Positions 1 to 8,498 of a DNA stretch of 64,000 nucleotides are shown one piece after another. This DNA comes from Fervidobacterium changbaicum (lineage in GTDB: Bacteria > Thermotogota > Thermotogae > Thermotogales > Fervidobacteriaceae), in the NCBI RefSeq assembly GCF_004117075.1, contig NZ_CP026721.1, forward strand, positions 868,001 to 932,000. The letters run 5' to 3'. The position numbers and the translations under genes were made by a program. The notes under the pieces were generated by a model. That model saw nothing but the letters and a program-made list of their open reading frames with translations. It was not told the origin of the DNA and ran no database searches. Each line of letters opens with the position of its first letter. Positions within the stretch are counted from its first letter, which is position 1.

Positions 1-254
1 TAGTGACATCAACGACGCTGATAACAGAAAAAATCACAAAACGCCTATCCTCCGTTCGAGAATCGCTCAACACGATACTCCAAGTGTCGCAAGCTTCGAC
101 CACAAACGTCGATAAACTTGTTAATGCATCACGTATAGCTCACGAATCGGTAGAAGAACTCTATTCGGGCATCGAACAGCTCGAGGAAGCTATCATGAAC
201 ATAAAAGACGAGATTGAAAGATTCAAGGAAGAAATTGGGAAGTTCAACTTGTGA
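1..254 (+). CDS. Methyl-accepting chemotaxis-like protein, C-terminal fragment
   Basis: Only the last 84 or so codons lie in the window; the frame is open at the left edge, so the GTG at position 3 is not the true start. The visible part is all alpha-helical with heptad-like spacing and ends in EEIGKFNL. The chemoreceptor at 27563-29278 ends in a very similar way (SEIGKFKV after a long coiled coil), which is the basis for the call. If correct, this is the membrane-proximal return strand of a chemoreceptor signalling coiled coil. The conserved tip is outside the window, so another coiled-coil protein cannot be excluded. The next gene follows after 26 bp. Confidence 0.6.
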   Translation, partial: VTSTTLITEKITKRLSSVRESLNTILQVSQASTTNVDKLVNASRIAHESVEELYSGIEQLEEAIMNIKDEIERFKEEIGKFNL

Positions 255-280
255 TTTTATACCTGTCAGGAGGATTGGAA

Positions 281-910
281 ATGGAAGGTATGGAAAGAGC
301 CGAAAATTTCGTGTTTTTTGAATATTCCCCACTTTACAGACAGATGGCTATCCTTCAAGCTTTGTTTGAAGGAATAACGAAGCATTCCGAACTGGCTTTG
401 AAAGCCGGAATCGTTCCATCGCTTGTGAACAAATACCTGAAGAACTTTGAAAAAGAAGGACTGGTTCGTAAAACAAAAAAGGGCTACGAATTAACAAGTG
501 AAGGTATCGTTCGGCTCAATTACCTGAGGTTAGGATACTTATCGGAAATCTCCCAAATGTATAAGAGCATCGAACTCAAATTCCAAGACATATTCCTGAA
601 GATCACAGGCAAGAAGGACCTTTGTGTTTACGGAGCTGGTGTTGTTGGGAAGATGCTTGCTCAGTTGATTTCCACAAGGCAAACCCACAATGTAGTAGCC
701 TTTTTAGATGAAGATGAAAAGAAGGTCGGAAGTCGGATCGAAGGGATACCGGTTATGCCACTTGACACACGCGTTCAGGCTGATGCCTACATAGTCGCTT
801 CATTCAAGAACGCCGAGTCAATGGCGAAAAAATTGCTCGACAAAGGTTATAGGAATGTCTACACTGTAGAATTCAGCAAAGATAGGTTAAGACTCGTATG
901 GAAAGGATAG
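281..910 (+). CDS. Winged-helix transcriptional regulator fused to a Rossmann-fold domain
   Basis: A 209-residue protein. Residues about 15-75 form a winged helix-turn-helix like MarR/ArsR-type regulators (a recognition-helix region near SLVNKYLKNFEKEG followed by a KKGYELT wing). Residues about 112-200 form a Rossmann-type nucleotide-binding fold with a glycine loop GAGVVG at 118-123 and an acidic end of strand 2 (FLDEDEKKVG). This layout resembles redox or nucleotide-sensing repressors of the Rex type, but it is not Rex, and the ligand is unknown. The ATG at 281 was preferred to an upstream in-frame GTG at 251 because AGGAGG at 268-273 lies 7 bp before it. It lies 6 bp before the next gene and probably shares a transcript with it. 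Confidence 0.7.
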   Translation: MEGMERAENFVFFEYSPLYRQMAILQALFEGITKHSELALKAGIVPSLVNKYLKNFEKEGLVRKTKKGYELTSEGIVRLNYLRLGYLSEISQMYKSIELKFQDIFLKITGKKDLCVYGAGVVGKMLAQLISTRQTHNVVAFLDEDEKKVGSRIEGIPVMPLDTRVQADAYIVASFKNAESMAKKLLDKGYRNVYTVEFSKDRLRLVWKG

Positions 911-916
911 TCAGCT

Positions 917-2245
917 ATGTCCGAAAAAGAATACTTTGAGAAGCTTCTCGCTGGTGTTGAACAAAGCCTGAAAGAAGAATTTCTATCGCTGAAGCAGTTG
1001 CACGAGGAAAACTTTTCGGAATACAAAGACCAGTTCTCCGAAGTATTCTGGAAATTATACGAAGCCATCGCACAAAACATAGATGAAACGTCCCCGCTTG
1101 AGCAGAAATTCTTCCTTCGACTTGGGCTTGTCGATCCCAGGTACCTGACGAAAGATGACTTGGAAAGAATCAAAGAGTGCATGATTTCTCAACCGGATGA
1201 CACATTTTACTACGTCGACGAGTGGTTAGTTGCGGTGAAAAATGGCAAGATAAATCCCTCGACATTCGAAGAAGTAATCCAAGAACAACCCCAAGAAAAG
1301 CGCACTTATGATTATACTTGGATCGAAAAAGAATACGAAAGAAAGCTTTTCGAACGAAATGTGGAAGAAGAAAAACTGAAGGACTTAGTGAAAGGAGTAC
1401 AAGGAAAAGGGCCTTACACAAAAGGCGTGTACGTTATATTCGACGAGATAACAAAATCAATCGGAAAGCTCAAGAAACTAGATAACGACATCAAAAATTT
1501 AAAAGAAACGCTCGACAAAACTAAAGAGCAAGCACAGGCAGTCCAGCGGCTGCCTAAATCAAATGGGAAATCCACAGCTTTTACGGAACCTTTGGTGATC
1601 CGTCAGATGGTTAAAAAGACAGTAGGAAAACTTGGTATTCAATATCCTGCGCTCACCTCGAACTACTTAAGAGAAATCAACGCGATTTTTTCCAAAAAAA
1701 ACTCGCTGAAGCTCTTTGAAGAACTCAAATTGCTTGATCCAACAACATTGAGAAGAACGATCAAAGGTACTGAGGTCTTCATGTCACCGTTTGTAATATT
1801 AGTTCCAGGCTATGGTGAAAGTGGCTTTTGCTGGGAACCTATCGAAGGTTTAAATATCTATGGACGTGGTCGTATTGTTGTCCCCATATTCTCCAGAAAA
1901 GGGCTTGATCCGTTCTATCAAGCGTTCGGGGAATACAGATGGAAGCTTGAAAAAGAACTTTCATTCGGTAGGTGGATGGAAGAGGGACTAACGGGAGAAT
2001 ACTACCAGTACCTCGAAGAAAACAAACTCAAGGGTCAACCTGCTGAATATTTCGTTAAAGACTACATTCTCTGGCTTTCAAAAGAAGCAAACGGTATACA
2101 AAAACTCGACAAAGCGGTTCGGGAGATATTTTGGAAATACTTGCCATTCGATGATTCAGTGAAGGAAAAGTTATCCAAAGTGAGCTACATTTACCAACAA
2201 CTATGGGAAAGAGATTTAAGGAAAAGGCAGAGGGACCAGCACTAA
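917..2245 (+). CDS. Uncharacterised 442-residue protein
   Basis: I do not recognise the family. The protein is charged and mostly helical, with no signal peptide, membrane segment or nucleotide-binding loop. Residues about 175-215 look like a short coiled coil. The C-terminal part, from about residue 290, is richer in aromatic residues and strands (VILVPGYGESGFCW, then RGRIVVPIFSRKG), suggesting a separate globular domain. It lies between the regulator at 281-910 and lgt with short gaps (6 and 18 bp), so the three are probably cotranscribed. A role linked to the regulator is a guess from position only. Confidence 0.75.
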   Translation: MSEKEYFEKLLAGVEQSLKEEFLSLKQLHEENFSEYKDQFSEVFWKLYEAIAQNIDETSPLEQKFFLRLGLVDPRYLTKDDLERIKECMISQPDDTFYYVDEWLVAVKNGKINPSTFEEVIQEQPQEKRTYDYTWIEKEYERKLFERNVEEEKLKDLVKGVQGKGPYTKGVYVIFDEITKSIGKLKKLDNDIKNLKETLDKTKEQAQAVQRLPKSNGKSTAFTEPLVIRQMVKKTVGKLGIQYPALTSNYLREINAIFSKKNSLKLFEELKLLDPTTLRRTIKGTEVFMSPFVILVPGYGESGFCWEPIEGLNIYGRGRIVVPIFSRKGLDPFYQAFGEYRWKLEKELSFGRWMEEGLTGEYYQYLEENKLKGQPAEYFVKDYILWLSKEANGIQKLDKAVREIFWKYLPFDDSVKEKLSKVSYIYQQLWERDLRKRQRDQH

Positions 2246-2263
2246 TGAAAAGGGGGAACGACT

Positions 2264-3178
2264 GTGACAAAAGTAAAAGCTTTAAGAGCAGTTTTACTAG
2301 CGGCTATTTTCTTTGCAATTGCTTTCGGTTTATTTCTTTTTTTGAAAGAAGTTTTTTCAGGTAGGCTGATCGTAAGGGATTACATCTTCCAAATTGGACG
2401 TTTTCAGATCAGATGGTACAGTGTATGCATAGCTACGGGGATCTTCACAGCGTATTTTCTTGCCAGAAGAAGACTGAAAAACTATCCTATAACCCCCGAA
2501 GACCTCGACGAAGGTGTATTCTGGGGAGTTATATTCGGTATACTTGGTGCAAGGACTTACTACGTGATCTTCAACTGGTCGTATTATTCACGTTATCCTT
2601 CTGAAATTTACAAAATTTGGCACGGAGGACTCGCTATACACGGTGGATTTTTCGCAGCGCTTTTAACAATATATGTGTATTCAAAAATAAAGAAACGGTT
2701 CACCTTCGTTCAGGCAGCTGACCTTTTCACCTCCGTTCTTCCAATTGCCCAAGCGATTGGTAGATGGGGGAACTTTTTTAACTACGAAGCCTACGGCAGA
2801 CCGACAAACTTGCCATGGGGAATGTATGTTCCACCAGAAAGGCGAATGCCGGGTTTCGACATTGCAACTCATTTCCACCCAACATTTCTTTACGAAAGCC
2901 TCTGGGATTTAGCGGTGTTTGTGATACTTTACTTCATCGTAGAGAAAAGAAAAAGGCACTTCGGGGAAACGACCGCACTCTATCTTGTGATGTATTCTCT
3001 GGGTAGGTTTTGGATAGAAGGTCTGCGTTTAGATAGTCTCATGGTAGGGCACCTCAGAACTGCGCAGATAGTAAGCATAGTGCTCATAATCTTCGGAGCA
3101 TCGTGGTACGCTTTTCTGCTTGGGAAGAACAAAAATTCAGAAACAAATCCCGAAAGTAAATATCAGCCTAAAGGATAA
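2264..3178 (+). CDS. lgt: Prolipoprotein diacylglyceryl transferase (Lgt)
   Basis: Lgt moves a diacylglyceryl group from phosphatidylglycerol to the lipobox cysteine of prelipoproteins in the cytoplasmic membrane, the first step of lipoprotein maturation. The 304 residues contain about seven hydrophobic helices, the HGG motif at residues 120-122 (KIWHGGLAIHGG) and the family signature GRWGNFFNYEAYG at 166-178. An additional hydrophobic helix at residues 8-28 precedes the usual start. The GTG start is preceded by AAGGGGG. The window also holds lspA (59677-60486), the next enzyme in the pathway, and at least six predicted lipoproteins that would be substrates. Confidence 0.96.
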   Translation: MTKVKALRAVLLAAIFFAIAFGLFLFLKEVFSGRLIVRDYIFQIGRFQIRWYSVCIATGIFTAYFLARRRLKNYPITPEDLDEGVFWGVIFGILGARTYYVIFNWSYYSRYPSEIYKIWHGGLAIHGGFFAALLTIYVYSKIKKRFTFVQAADLFTSVLPIAQAIGRWGNFFNYEAYGRPTNLPWGMYVPPERRMPGFDIATHFHPTFLYESLWDLAVFVILYFIVEKRKRHFGETTALYLVMYSLGRFWIEGLRLDSLMVGHLRTAQIVSIVLIIFGASWYAFLLGKNKNSETNPESKYQPKG

Positions 3179-3328
3179 AACATTTTTCGAACTTTTTCCA
3201 AACCTTTGAACGTTTTTTGAAAATCTAGGGTCTAAAATAATGGGAAGAATGGAAAACCTATAGATGTTATTGGTGAGACCGGTATGTTGTGTGTTCCTTC
3301 TTAATCCTACAACTTAAGGGGGGATTAT

Positions 3329-3703
3329 ATGGAAAAAGAAAAGATGGTCAGCTATGTGAAATACGAACACGAACTGGAACCAGAATACCGGGAAAAACTC
3401 GCCGAAGCAAAGAGGAAAAGCGATGTTCGGGAAGTTTTTGCCGAGTTCGTTATCAGATTGCTGCGAATGATCAACCCGGACATACCATTTTCATTCAAAG
3501 AGCAAATTCGGTTTGATGAAAAGGAATTCCAATTCGAATTCGTGGATGAACTAAAACAAGCAGTTGATGAACTCTCTGCAGGGAGTGATTTGAAAGCGAT
3601 AATAAACAGAATGTACGAAGCGGCAAATAAAAGATACAAAAAAATTGAGCACGACGAAAATTTGGACTACTTCAGGTTAGGAAACAACGCGAAGAAAGAA
3701 TAA
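3329..3703 (+). CDS. Small uncharacterised protein (124 residues)
   Basis: I do not recognise this protein. It is highly charged and helical, with no signal peptide or membrane segment. The start is well supported by a GGGGGG ribosome site at 3318-3323, and the gene is closed by a strong hairpin terminator 39 bp after its stop. It stands 150 bp after lgt, so it may have its own promoter, but I found no convincing -35/-10 pair in that gap. The clear ribosome site and terminator argue that it is a real gene rather than a chance reading frame. Confidence 0.7.
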   Translation: MEKEKMVSYVKYEHELEPEYREKLAEAKRKSDVREVFAEFVIRLLRMINPDIPFSFKEQIRFDEKEFQFEFVDELKQAVDELSAGSDLKAIINRMYEAANKRYKKIEHDENLDYFRLGNNAKKE

Positions 3704-3741
3704 ATTCTCCCCCTCCCCTATCCCCCAATGAAAAGACATTA

Positions 3742-3777
3742 CCCCGTGTGTTTGTTTTCAACGCACGGGGATTTTTT
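3742..3777 (+). terminator. Rho-independent terminator
   Basis: A 10-bp stem (3742-3751 with 3761-3770, one G.T pair, CCCCGTGTGT against ACGCACGGGG) with a 9-nt loop is followed by six T residues at 3772-3777. It ends the + strand gene at 3329-3703. No T tract is seen on the other side, so it is probably one-directional. Confidence 0.88.
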
Positions 3778-3783
3778 GTACTA

Positions 3784-5436
3784 TTACTTCTTTGTTCTTT
3801 GAGTTTTTAACTCTTTTAAAGCCTGTAGATTCAATGCCCTTGGTCCCAGTTCAAATGTTGTCTTGTAACTTTCGCCGAGTATCGTCATCGTCACACCTGC
3901 AAAACAAGTCTCCTTTATGATAATTCTCGGATTTAACTTGAACATCTCCTGAGTAGAAACAAACTTTAGGGCCTTTAGTTTTTGTCTCAGCTCATTGATT
4001 TCGTTTGCAATCTCCTCTCTCCTGGCCTCCAGTTGAACGATAAGGCTTCTAAATTTGTCCTTGTTAACAGAAAAACTTTCAGAAAGCTTCTCATATGCAG
4101 CCCTTAGTTTTAAGACATACACACTTATATCGCTCATTTCATCTAAGAGCAACTTCAACCTGTGTGTTATCTCCGCTTTTCTTGTTTCGTATTCAAAATC
4201 TATACCTACTTCAACATTCGTTGCCACCCCGAATTCATTTCCAATGCGTCTTGCTTCAACGAGTTCCACAGCCTTTACGTTACCTCCCAAGATCAATCCT
4301 TCTCCAGAAACCTTGACTGACCTGCCTGCTATCACTTCTGAGTTCATCACATAATCTCCTACATAAATGTCCTTTTTAGCTATCACCAACCCCTCGGTTA
4401 TGAACTGCACAGTAACACTTCCATCAGCCATCACCAAACCTCTTCCCCTGCCAAAGAACCCACCTTTTATGTACACATCCCCACCAGCTTTAATCTTGAC
4501 ACTTCCAGACACTACACCGTTGATATTTAAATCCCTACCGGCACTTATTCTAAAAGGCCCGTCGACATTACATGTAACAACAATCGTTCCTGGAAAATCA
4601 AACTTCCGGCATCTTTCCAAATCTTGTTCTCCAATGATAAGAACGTCCCTAACGTGGACTCTTCCTTCTTCATCTACATACGGTTGACCGCTAATTGCAG
4701 CAACGATTTTGTTGTCTACGACCTTTGTATTTTCACCGGCGTATTTTCTCAAATCAAAATCTTGCCCCTTTTGACTCGGTATTTCTTTGCCAGTCACCGT
4801 TCTTCCTGGAACGCCGTCCTTTGGGGGAATTTTCTCGGCAAGCACCTGCCCCTCGGTGCAACTGGGGAATTCGTCTAAGCCTTCAAGTTCTCTTGATATT
4901 TTGAACCTATATTCTATCATCGCATTCACAGGGGCTTCTGGCAGTTTTCCCTCCGCAACTAATATCTGCTGGTAGGTCATCTTCTCGTTGATTATCTTTT
5001 CAAGAACATCCTTTTTGATACCAAAGATCACACCTGATTTGTTCAGGGCACCGATTAGTTCGTCTATTGTCGGCATCTCCTTTTCAAGTCCAGGGATAAT
5101 GGTGACATACGCTTTCATTTCATCTTCGCTTACTGTTACGTAAATTCTTGGATTTTCATACTCTTTGAGCTTCTCTTCAAGATTTTCAATCTTCGAAACT
5201 GCTTCCTCCAAATATTCTCCCATCTTCTTTCCAGCAACGACATCATGAAAATCTTCCGTGGCTTTTACCTCTTTCCCTACAAAAGCTCTAAAGGCAATAG
5301 GTGTGATGGTTACACGAATAGTACCATCTGCATCCGTACTAATATCAACGTGAACGTGTTCGTACCAATTTTTCCCGTACCGTTTCTCAAGCTCATCGAA
5401 GACTTCTGTTAACTCCTTTGCTTTGATAACCTCCAT
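3784..5436 (-). CDS. FapA-family (DUF342) polymerising beta-helix protein
   Basis: This 550-residue protein has the DUF342/FapA layout: an N-terminal region with short repeats of strands, a central glycine-rich beta-helix (VSGSVKIKAGGDVYIKGG, then VIAGRSVKVSGEG), and a C-terminal coiled coil (about residues 420-490) before a small strand-rich end. FapA was named for a flagellar assembly role in Vibrio; its function in thermophiles is not settled. The central domain is related to the MinC C-terminal domain and bactofilins, which polymerise. A GGGGTGA ribosome site precedes the ATG. It lies 49 bp downstream of fmt on the same strand and may be cotranscribed with it. Confidence 0.85.
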   Translation of the reverse strand: MEVIKAKELTEVFDELEKRYGKNWYEHVHVDISTDADGTIRVTITPIAFRAFVGKEVKATEDFHDVVAGKKMGEYLEEAVSKIENLEEKLKEYENPRIYVTVSEDEMKAYVTIIPGLEKEMPTIDELIGALNKSGVIFGIKKDVLEKIINEKMTYQQILVAEGKLPEAPVNAMIEYRFKISRELEGLDEFPSCTEGQVLAEKIPPKDGVPGRTVTGKEIPSQKGQDFDLRKYAGENTKVVDNKIVAAISGQPYVDEEGRVHVRDVLIIGEQDLERCRKFDFPGTIVVTCNVDGPFRISAGRDLNINGVVSGSVKIKAGGDVYIKGGFFGRGRGLVMADGSVTVQFITEGLVIAKKDIYVGDYVMNSEVIAGRSVKVSGEGLILGGNVKAVELVEARRIGNEFGVATNVEVGIDFEYETRKAEITHRLKLLLDEMSDISVYVLKLRAAYEKLSESFSVNKDKFRSLIVQLEARREEIANEINELRQKLKALKFVSTQEMFKLNPRIIIKETCFAGVTMTILGESYKTTFELGPRALNLQALKELKTQRTKK

Positions 5437-5485
5437 TCAATTCACCCCCTAACATCGTTCTGGGGACGATCATCGTTTGACCGAG

Positions 5486-6457
5486 CTATTCAATTTTCTT
5501 CAACACCATGCCTTCCTTTATAAGCCCACCGTTCTTCGCATCATTAAAGGTTATTTTATTCTTTCCCGGAAATTGTATATACTTTATCCACAACGCTTTA
5601 TCTTCGCAAGCAACAAGCCCACCTTTCGATTTGTCTATACATACCACCGTTCCTGGCGTTGGTAAAGCCCCATGCCCACTATCGAATTCAAATTCCTCAA
5701 CTTCGCAAGCACCGAACAACTTAACTTCAACATCGTCTAACAACGCCCTTGTTCCTGGAACAGGATCGTACGCTCTGATCTTATTCCTCACCACTTCTGC
5801 TGGCATTGAAAAATCCACACACAGATCTTTCTTCTCAATCTTCGGAGCATAACTGGCTTGCGTGTGGTCTTGGGGGATCAATGGAACTGGATAATTTGTT
5901 AAAAACTTATCGAGCAATTGCGTTCCGTATTTAATCATCTTTTCGTACAATTCACCGAGCGTCTCACATTCGCTGATTTCAAAAGCCTTTTGCATCGCTA
6001 TATCTCCATCGTCCATTCCTTCTGAGATTTTGAATATAGTAACCCCTGTAACTTTTTCACCTGCTTCTAAGCATCTTTGCATAGGAGCTGCGCCTCTGTA
6101 CTTAGGCAAAAGCGAGGCATGAACGTTGTAAAACTCCAGAGCGTCTAAAAACGGCTTTTTCAAAAGCCTACCGTACGCAACAACGATGCCAATGTTTGGC
6201 CTGAACTTCTCGATAACTTCCATCCCTTCTATTGCCAAACTCTTCGGTTGGAAAACAGGTATTTTGTACTTCAAAGCCACTTCCTTCACAGGAGTTGGCA
6301 ACAACTTCTGACCTCTTCCGCGCGGTTTGTCTGCCTGTGAGATAACAGCCACAATGTTGTAATTCCTTTCCAGCAAGAATTCCAAATAACTTGCGGCAAA
6401 TTCCGGAGTACCAAGAAAGAGTATTCTCAAATCTTCTCTAGACTTCACACCGCTCAT
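5486..6457 (-). CDS. fmt: Methionyl-tRNA formyltransferase
   Basis: Fmt transfers a formyl group from 10-formyltetrahydrofolate to methionyl-initiator tRNA. The 323-residue length is normal. The N-terminal formyltransferase domain shows RILFLGTPEFA at about 11-21, the catalytic block NVHASLLPKYRGAAP at 111-125 and the downstream SEGMDDGDI near 145-153. The C-terminal OB-like domain begins near residue 205 with the conserved VRNKIRAYDPVPGTRA. The ATG is preceded by GGAGG. The folate substrate links it to fhs at 38144-39811, although the two are not adjacent. A promoter-like extended -10 lies upstream at 6531-6539. Confidence 0.96.
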   Translation of the reverse strand: MSGVKSREDLRILFLGTPEFAASYLEFLLERNYNIVAVISQADKPRGRGQKLLPTPVKEVALKYKIPVFQPKSLAIEGMEVIEKFRPNIGIVVAYGRLLKKPFLDALEFYNVHASLLPKYRGAAPMQRCLEAGEKVTGVTIFKISEGMDDGDIAMQKAFEISECETLGELYEKMIKYGTQLLDKFLTNYPVPLIPQDHTQASYAPKIEKKDLCVDFSMPAEVVRNKIRAYDPVPGTRALLDDVEVKLFGACEVEEFEFDSGHGALPTPGTVVCIDKSKGGLVACEDKALWIKYIQFPGKNKITFNDAKNGGLIKEGMVLKKIE

Positions 6458-6530
6458 CTACTCAACCTCCAGCGTTTCGGATTTAAGATTTCCAATAAAC
6501 TTCTCAGAAGCTAATATCTATCGCATTCTT

Positions 6531-6539
6531 ATTATACCA
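6531..6539 (-). promoter_or_regulatory. fmt: Extended -10 promoter for fmt
   Basis: Read on the minus strand, this is TGGTATAAT, a perfect -10 hexamer with the TG extension, 74 bp before the fmt start. No good -35 box is visible at the expected distance, as is common for extended -10 promoters. Confidence 0.6.
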
Positions 6540-6561
6540 CAAAAGCCTATTCTAAAATCAG

Positions 6562-6591
6562 TTGCAAAAATCCAAGAAGTTTTGGTATAAT
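6562..6591 (+). promoter_or_regulatory. Promoter for the TPR-like gene
   Basis: TTGCAA at 6562-6567, an 18-bp spacer and TATAAT at 6586-6591, again with a TGG just before the -10. It faces away from the fmt promoter and would drive the gene at 6664-7422. Confidence 0.7.
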
Positions 6592-6663
6592 TGACAATGT
6601 TAGATACAGCAAACTTATGGGAACGATTTGAGTGAAAACGAAAACACAGAAGGAGGGAGAGCG

Positions 6664-7422
6664 ATGAAAAACAGAAGGTGGATTTTTCTTTTGACGGTGT
6701 TTGCTATTTTACTAACCACTCTGGCTTTTGCAGATTCAAAAACAGAAGACTTAAACAAAATGTTCTACGAAGCAAGAAGAGACCGTGATGCGAGCAAGAT
6801 TCAAAGTGTTATTAAAGACATCGAATCAACACCAAATTTCGACAAAGATTCGAGACTTCTGACGATATTAGCAGATGCGTATTTAGAATACGGCTTGTGG
6901 GGAGTAAGTGACAAAGAAAAAGAGAAGACGTACGAAAAAGCACGCTCCTACGCAGAAATGGCTCTCAAAATCGATCCAAGGAATGGCAGGGCATCTTACA
7001 TAGCAGGTGCCTCAATTGGTAGGCTGGCTCAGTACAGAGGTATATTTCAAAGCGTTTTCATGCTCGGGGATTTCGACAGATACATCGACAGCGCAATAAA
7101 ACTCCTCGATGAAAAAGACGAAGAACAAAGGTTGTATAAAACATTTGCTTACATAGCTTCTGGCATGAGATACAGAGATGTTCCATGGCCGTTCTATAAC
7201 TACAAAAAGTCCGAAGAACTTTTGAACAGCGCGTTGAAACTTACTCCAAACTATTCAAACATTTACTTAGAACTTGGACTTCTGTATGTTAAAACAGGTG
7301 ACAAAACAAAAGCAAAGGAGATGTTCGAGAAAGTAATTTCCATGCCACCTCATCCTTGGCTTGTTAAAACACACGAAGAAGCTGTGAAAACAGCTCAGGA
7401 AGAACTGAAAAAGTTGAAATAG
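6664..7422 (+). CDS. Secreted TPR-like repeat protein
   Basis: A 252-residue protein beginning with a signal peptide (hydrophobic residues about 6-22, likely cut after AFA). The rest is helical with tetratricopeptide-like pairs: an ADAYLEYG helix, ARSYAEMALKIDPRNGRASY, and a clear TPR near the end (NIYLELGLLYVKTGDKTKAKEMFEKVI). Such proteins usually act as periplasmic binding scaffolds; the partner is unknown. The ATG at 6664 was chosen because GGAGGGA at 6653-6659 lies just before it and the signal peptide starts there. It has its own promoter and terminator. A decayed second copy follows at 7649-8353. Confidence 0.85.
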   Translation: MKNRRWIFLLTVFAILLTTLAFADSKTEDLNKMFYEARRDRDASKIQSVIKDIESTPNFDKDSRLLTILADAYLEYGLWGVSDKEKEKTYEKARSYAEMALKIDPRNGRASYIAGASIGRLAQYRGIFQSVFMLGDFDRYIDSAIKLLDEKDEEQRLYKTFAYIASGMRYRDVPWPFYNYKKSEELLNSALKLTPNYSNIYLELGLLYVKTGDKTKAKEMFEKVISMPPHPWLVKTHEEAVKTAQEELKKLK

Positions 7423-7446
7423 AGTTTAAAATAATCTTCACATGAT

Positions 7447-7472
7447 TGCCTCGCGCGAAGCGAGGCATTTTT
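7447..7472 (+). terminator. Rho-independent terminator
   Basis: An 8-bp GC-rich stem (TGCCTCGC, 7447-7454, with 7460-7467), a 5-nt loop and a T run ends the TPR-like gene 25 bp after its stop. Confidence 0.88.
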
Positions 7473-7594
7473 GTTTTGCAGTACATCGATATGATTGGCT
7501 GAGAAAAACGATGCCATCGGCTGAAGTTGAGATTTAAAACAAGAAATTCCACATTAATTCTGGTTATTGCAATGCAAAAACGCAGCACGTAGCA

Positions 7595-7603
7595 TGTTAT
7601 AAT
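7595..7603 (+). promoter_or_regulatory. Extended -10 promoter for the TPR pseudogene
   Basis: TGTTATAAT, an extended -10 element, lies 46 bp before the pseudogene ATG. No well-spaced -35 was found. The promoter appears intact although the gene behind it is broken. Confidence 0.5.
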
Positions 7604-7648
7604 AAATGCGTAAAACAATCCACACTATATCAAGGCGGAGGTAGGAGC

Positions 7649-8353
7649 ATGAAGTTTTCACGGTTTTTTTGTTTCAGTCTTTTTCTCGGTTCTTTTTTTA
7701 TCTCCGTTTTTGGTAACGTTACCAAAAAGGAACTCAACAAGATGTTCAACGAAGCAAGGTGAGACTACGACGTTCAAAAGATTTAAAACGTCATAAAAAC
7801 TATCGAAGGCACTCCGGGATTCGACAAAGACGCAAGGCTTCTTACGATCCTTGCGGATGCTTGTATGGAGTACGGTGTATGGGGTGCAAGCGATAAAGAG
7901 AAAGAAAAATTTTACGAAAAGGCAAGAAGTTACGCTGAAGCCACGCTCAAACTCGATCCCAAAAACGGTCGAGCTTCATACGTTGCAGGTTCTGTAATAG
8001 GAAGACTCGCGCGGTACAGAGGCATCGTCCAAAGCCTTTTCATGCTTGAAGACTTTGACAGATACATCGACAACGCAATTAAGCTGTTAAACGAAAATGA
8101 CGAAGAACAAAGATTGTACAAGACCTTTGCCTATATCGCTTCTGGTATGAGATACAGAGACGTTCCATGGCCACTGTACAATTACAAAAAGGCAAAAGAG
8201 CTTCTTAATGCTGCCTTAAAGCTTATGCTCAATTATCCAAACATTTGCCTTGAGCTTGGTTACCTGTATTTAAAGACCGGAGAAAAGGCAGAAGCCAAGG
8301 AGATGTTTGAAGCTAAAGACACTCTCGTGTCTTCAGACATGAGTAACAGCTGA
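7649..8353 (+). pseudogene. Decayed paralogue of the TPR-like gene, truncated by a transposon
   Basis: The frame from ATG 7649 encodes a signal-peptide-like start and then aligns along its length with the intact gene at 6664-7422, for example sharing KTFAYIASGMRYRDVPWP. Two in-frame stops interrupt it: TGA at 7760-7762 where the intact copy has AGA, and TAA at 7784-7786 where the intact copy has CAA. No frameshift is needed, and the frame reopens from 7787 to 8353. Similarity to the intact copy ends at about 8311 (AKEMFE), and the last 14 codons are transposon sequence, so the C-terminal roughly 25 residues are lost. The promoter and a GGAGG-type ribosome site (7637-7646) remain. A shortened product from an internal start such as ATG 7865 is possible but unlikely to be functional. 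Confidence 0.88.
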
Positions 8354-8387
8354 TATGTTAGATAGTTATGTTACCAGAATCGTCGTT

Positions 8388-8415
8388 TTGAGTTTCAAAC
8401 AACAGATGGTATAAT
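8388..8415 (+). promoter_or_regulatory. Promoter inside the transposon, ahead of tnpB
   Basis: TTGAGT at 8388-8393, a 16-bp spacer and TATAAT at 8410-8415 with TGG before the -10. It lies 84 bp before the tnpB start. Confidence 0.6.
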
Positions 8416-8498
8416 ACATTTAGCATGTTAATTTACCTACGAATGAGCATCGGTAGTGGCGTGCCTTTACAGATGGAAAGGTAGGGAGAGAAGTTAAG

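Noticed and set aside
3206..3238. Possible promoter for the small gene at 3329
   Set aside because: TTGAAC or TTGAAA with TAAAAT occur, but the spacers are 21 and 10 bp, outside the usable range.
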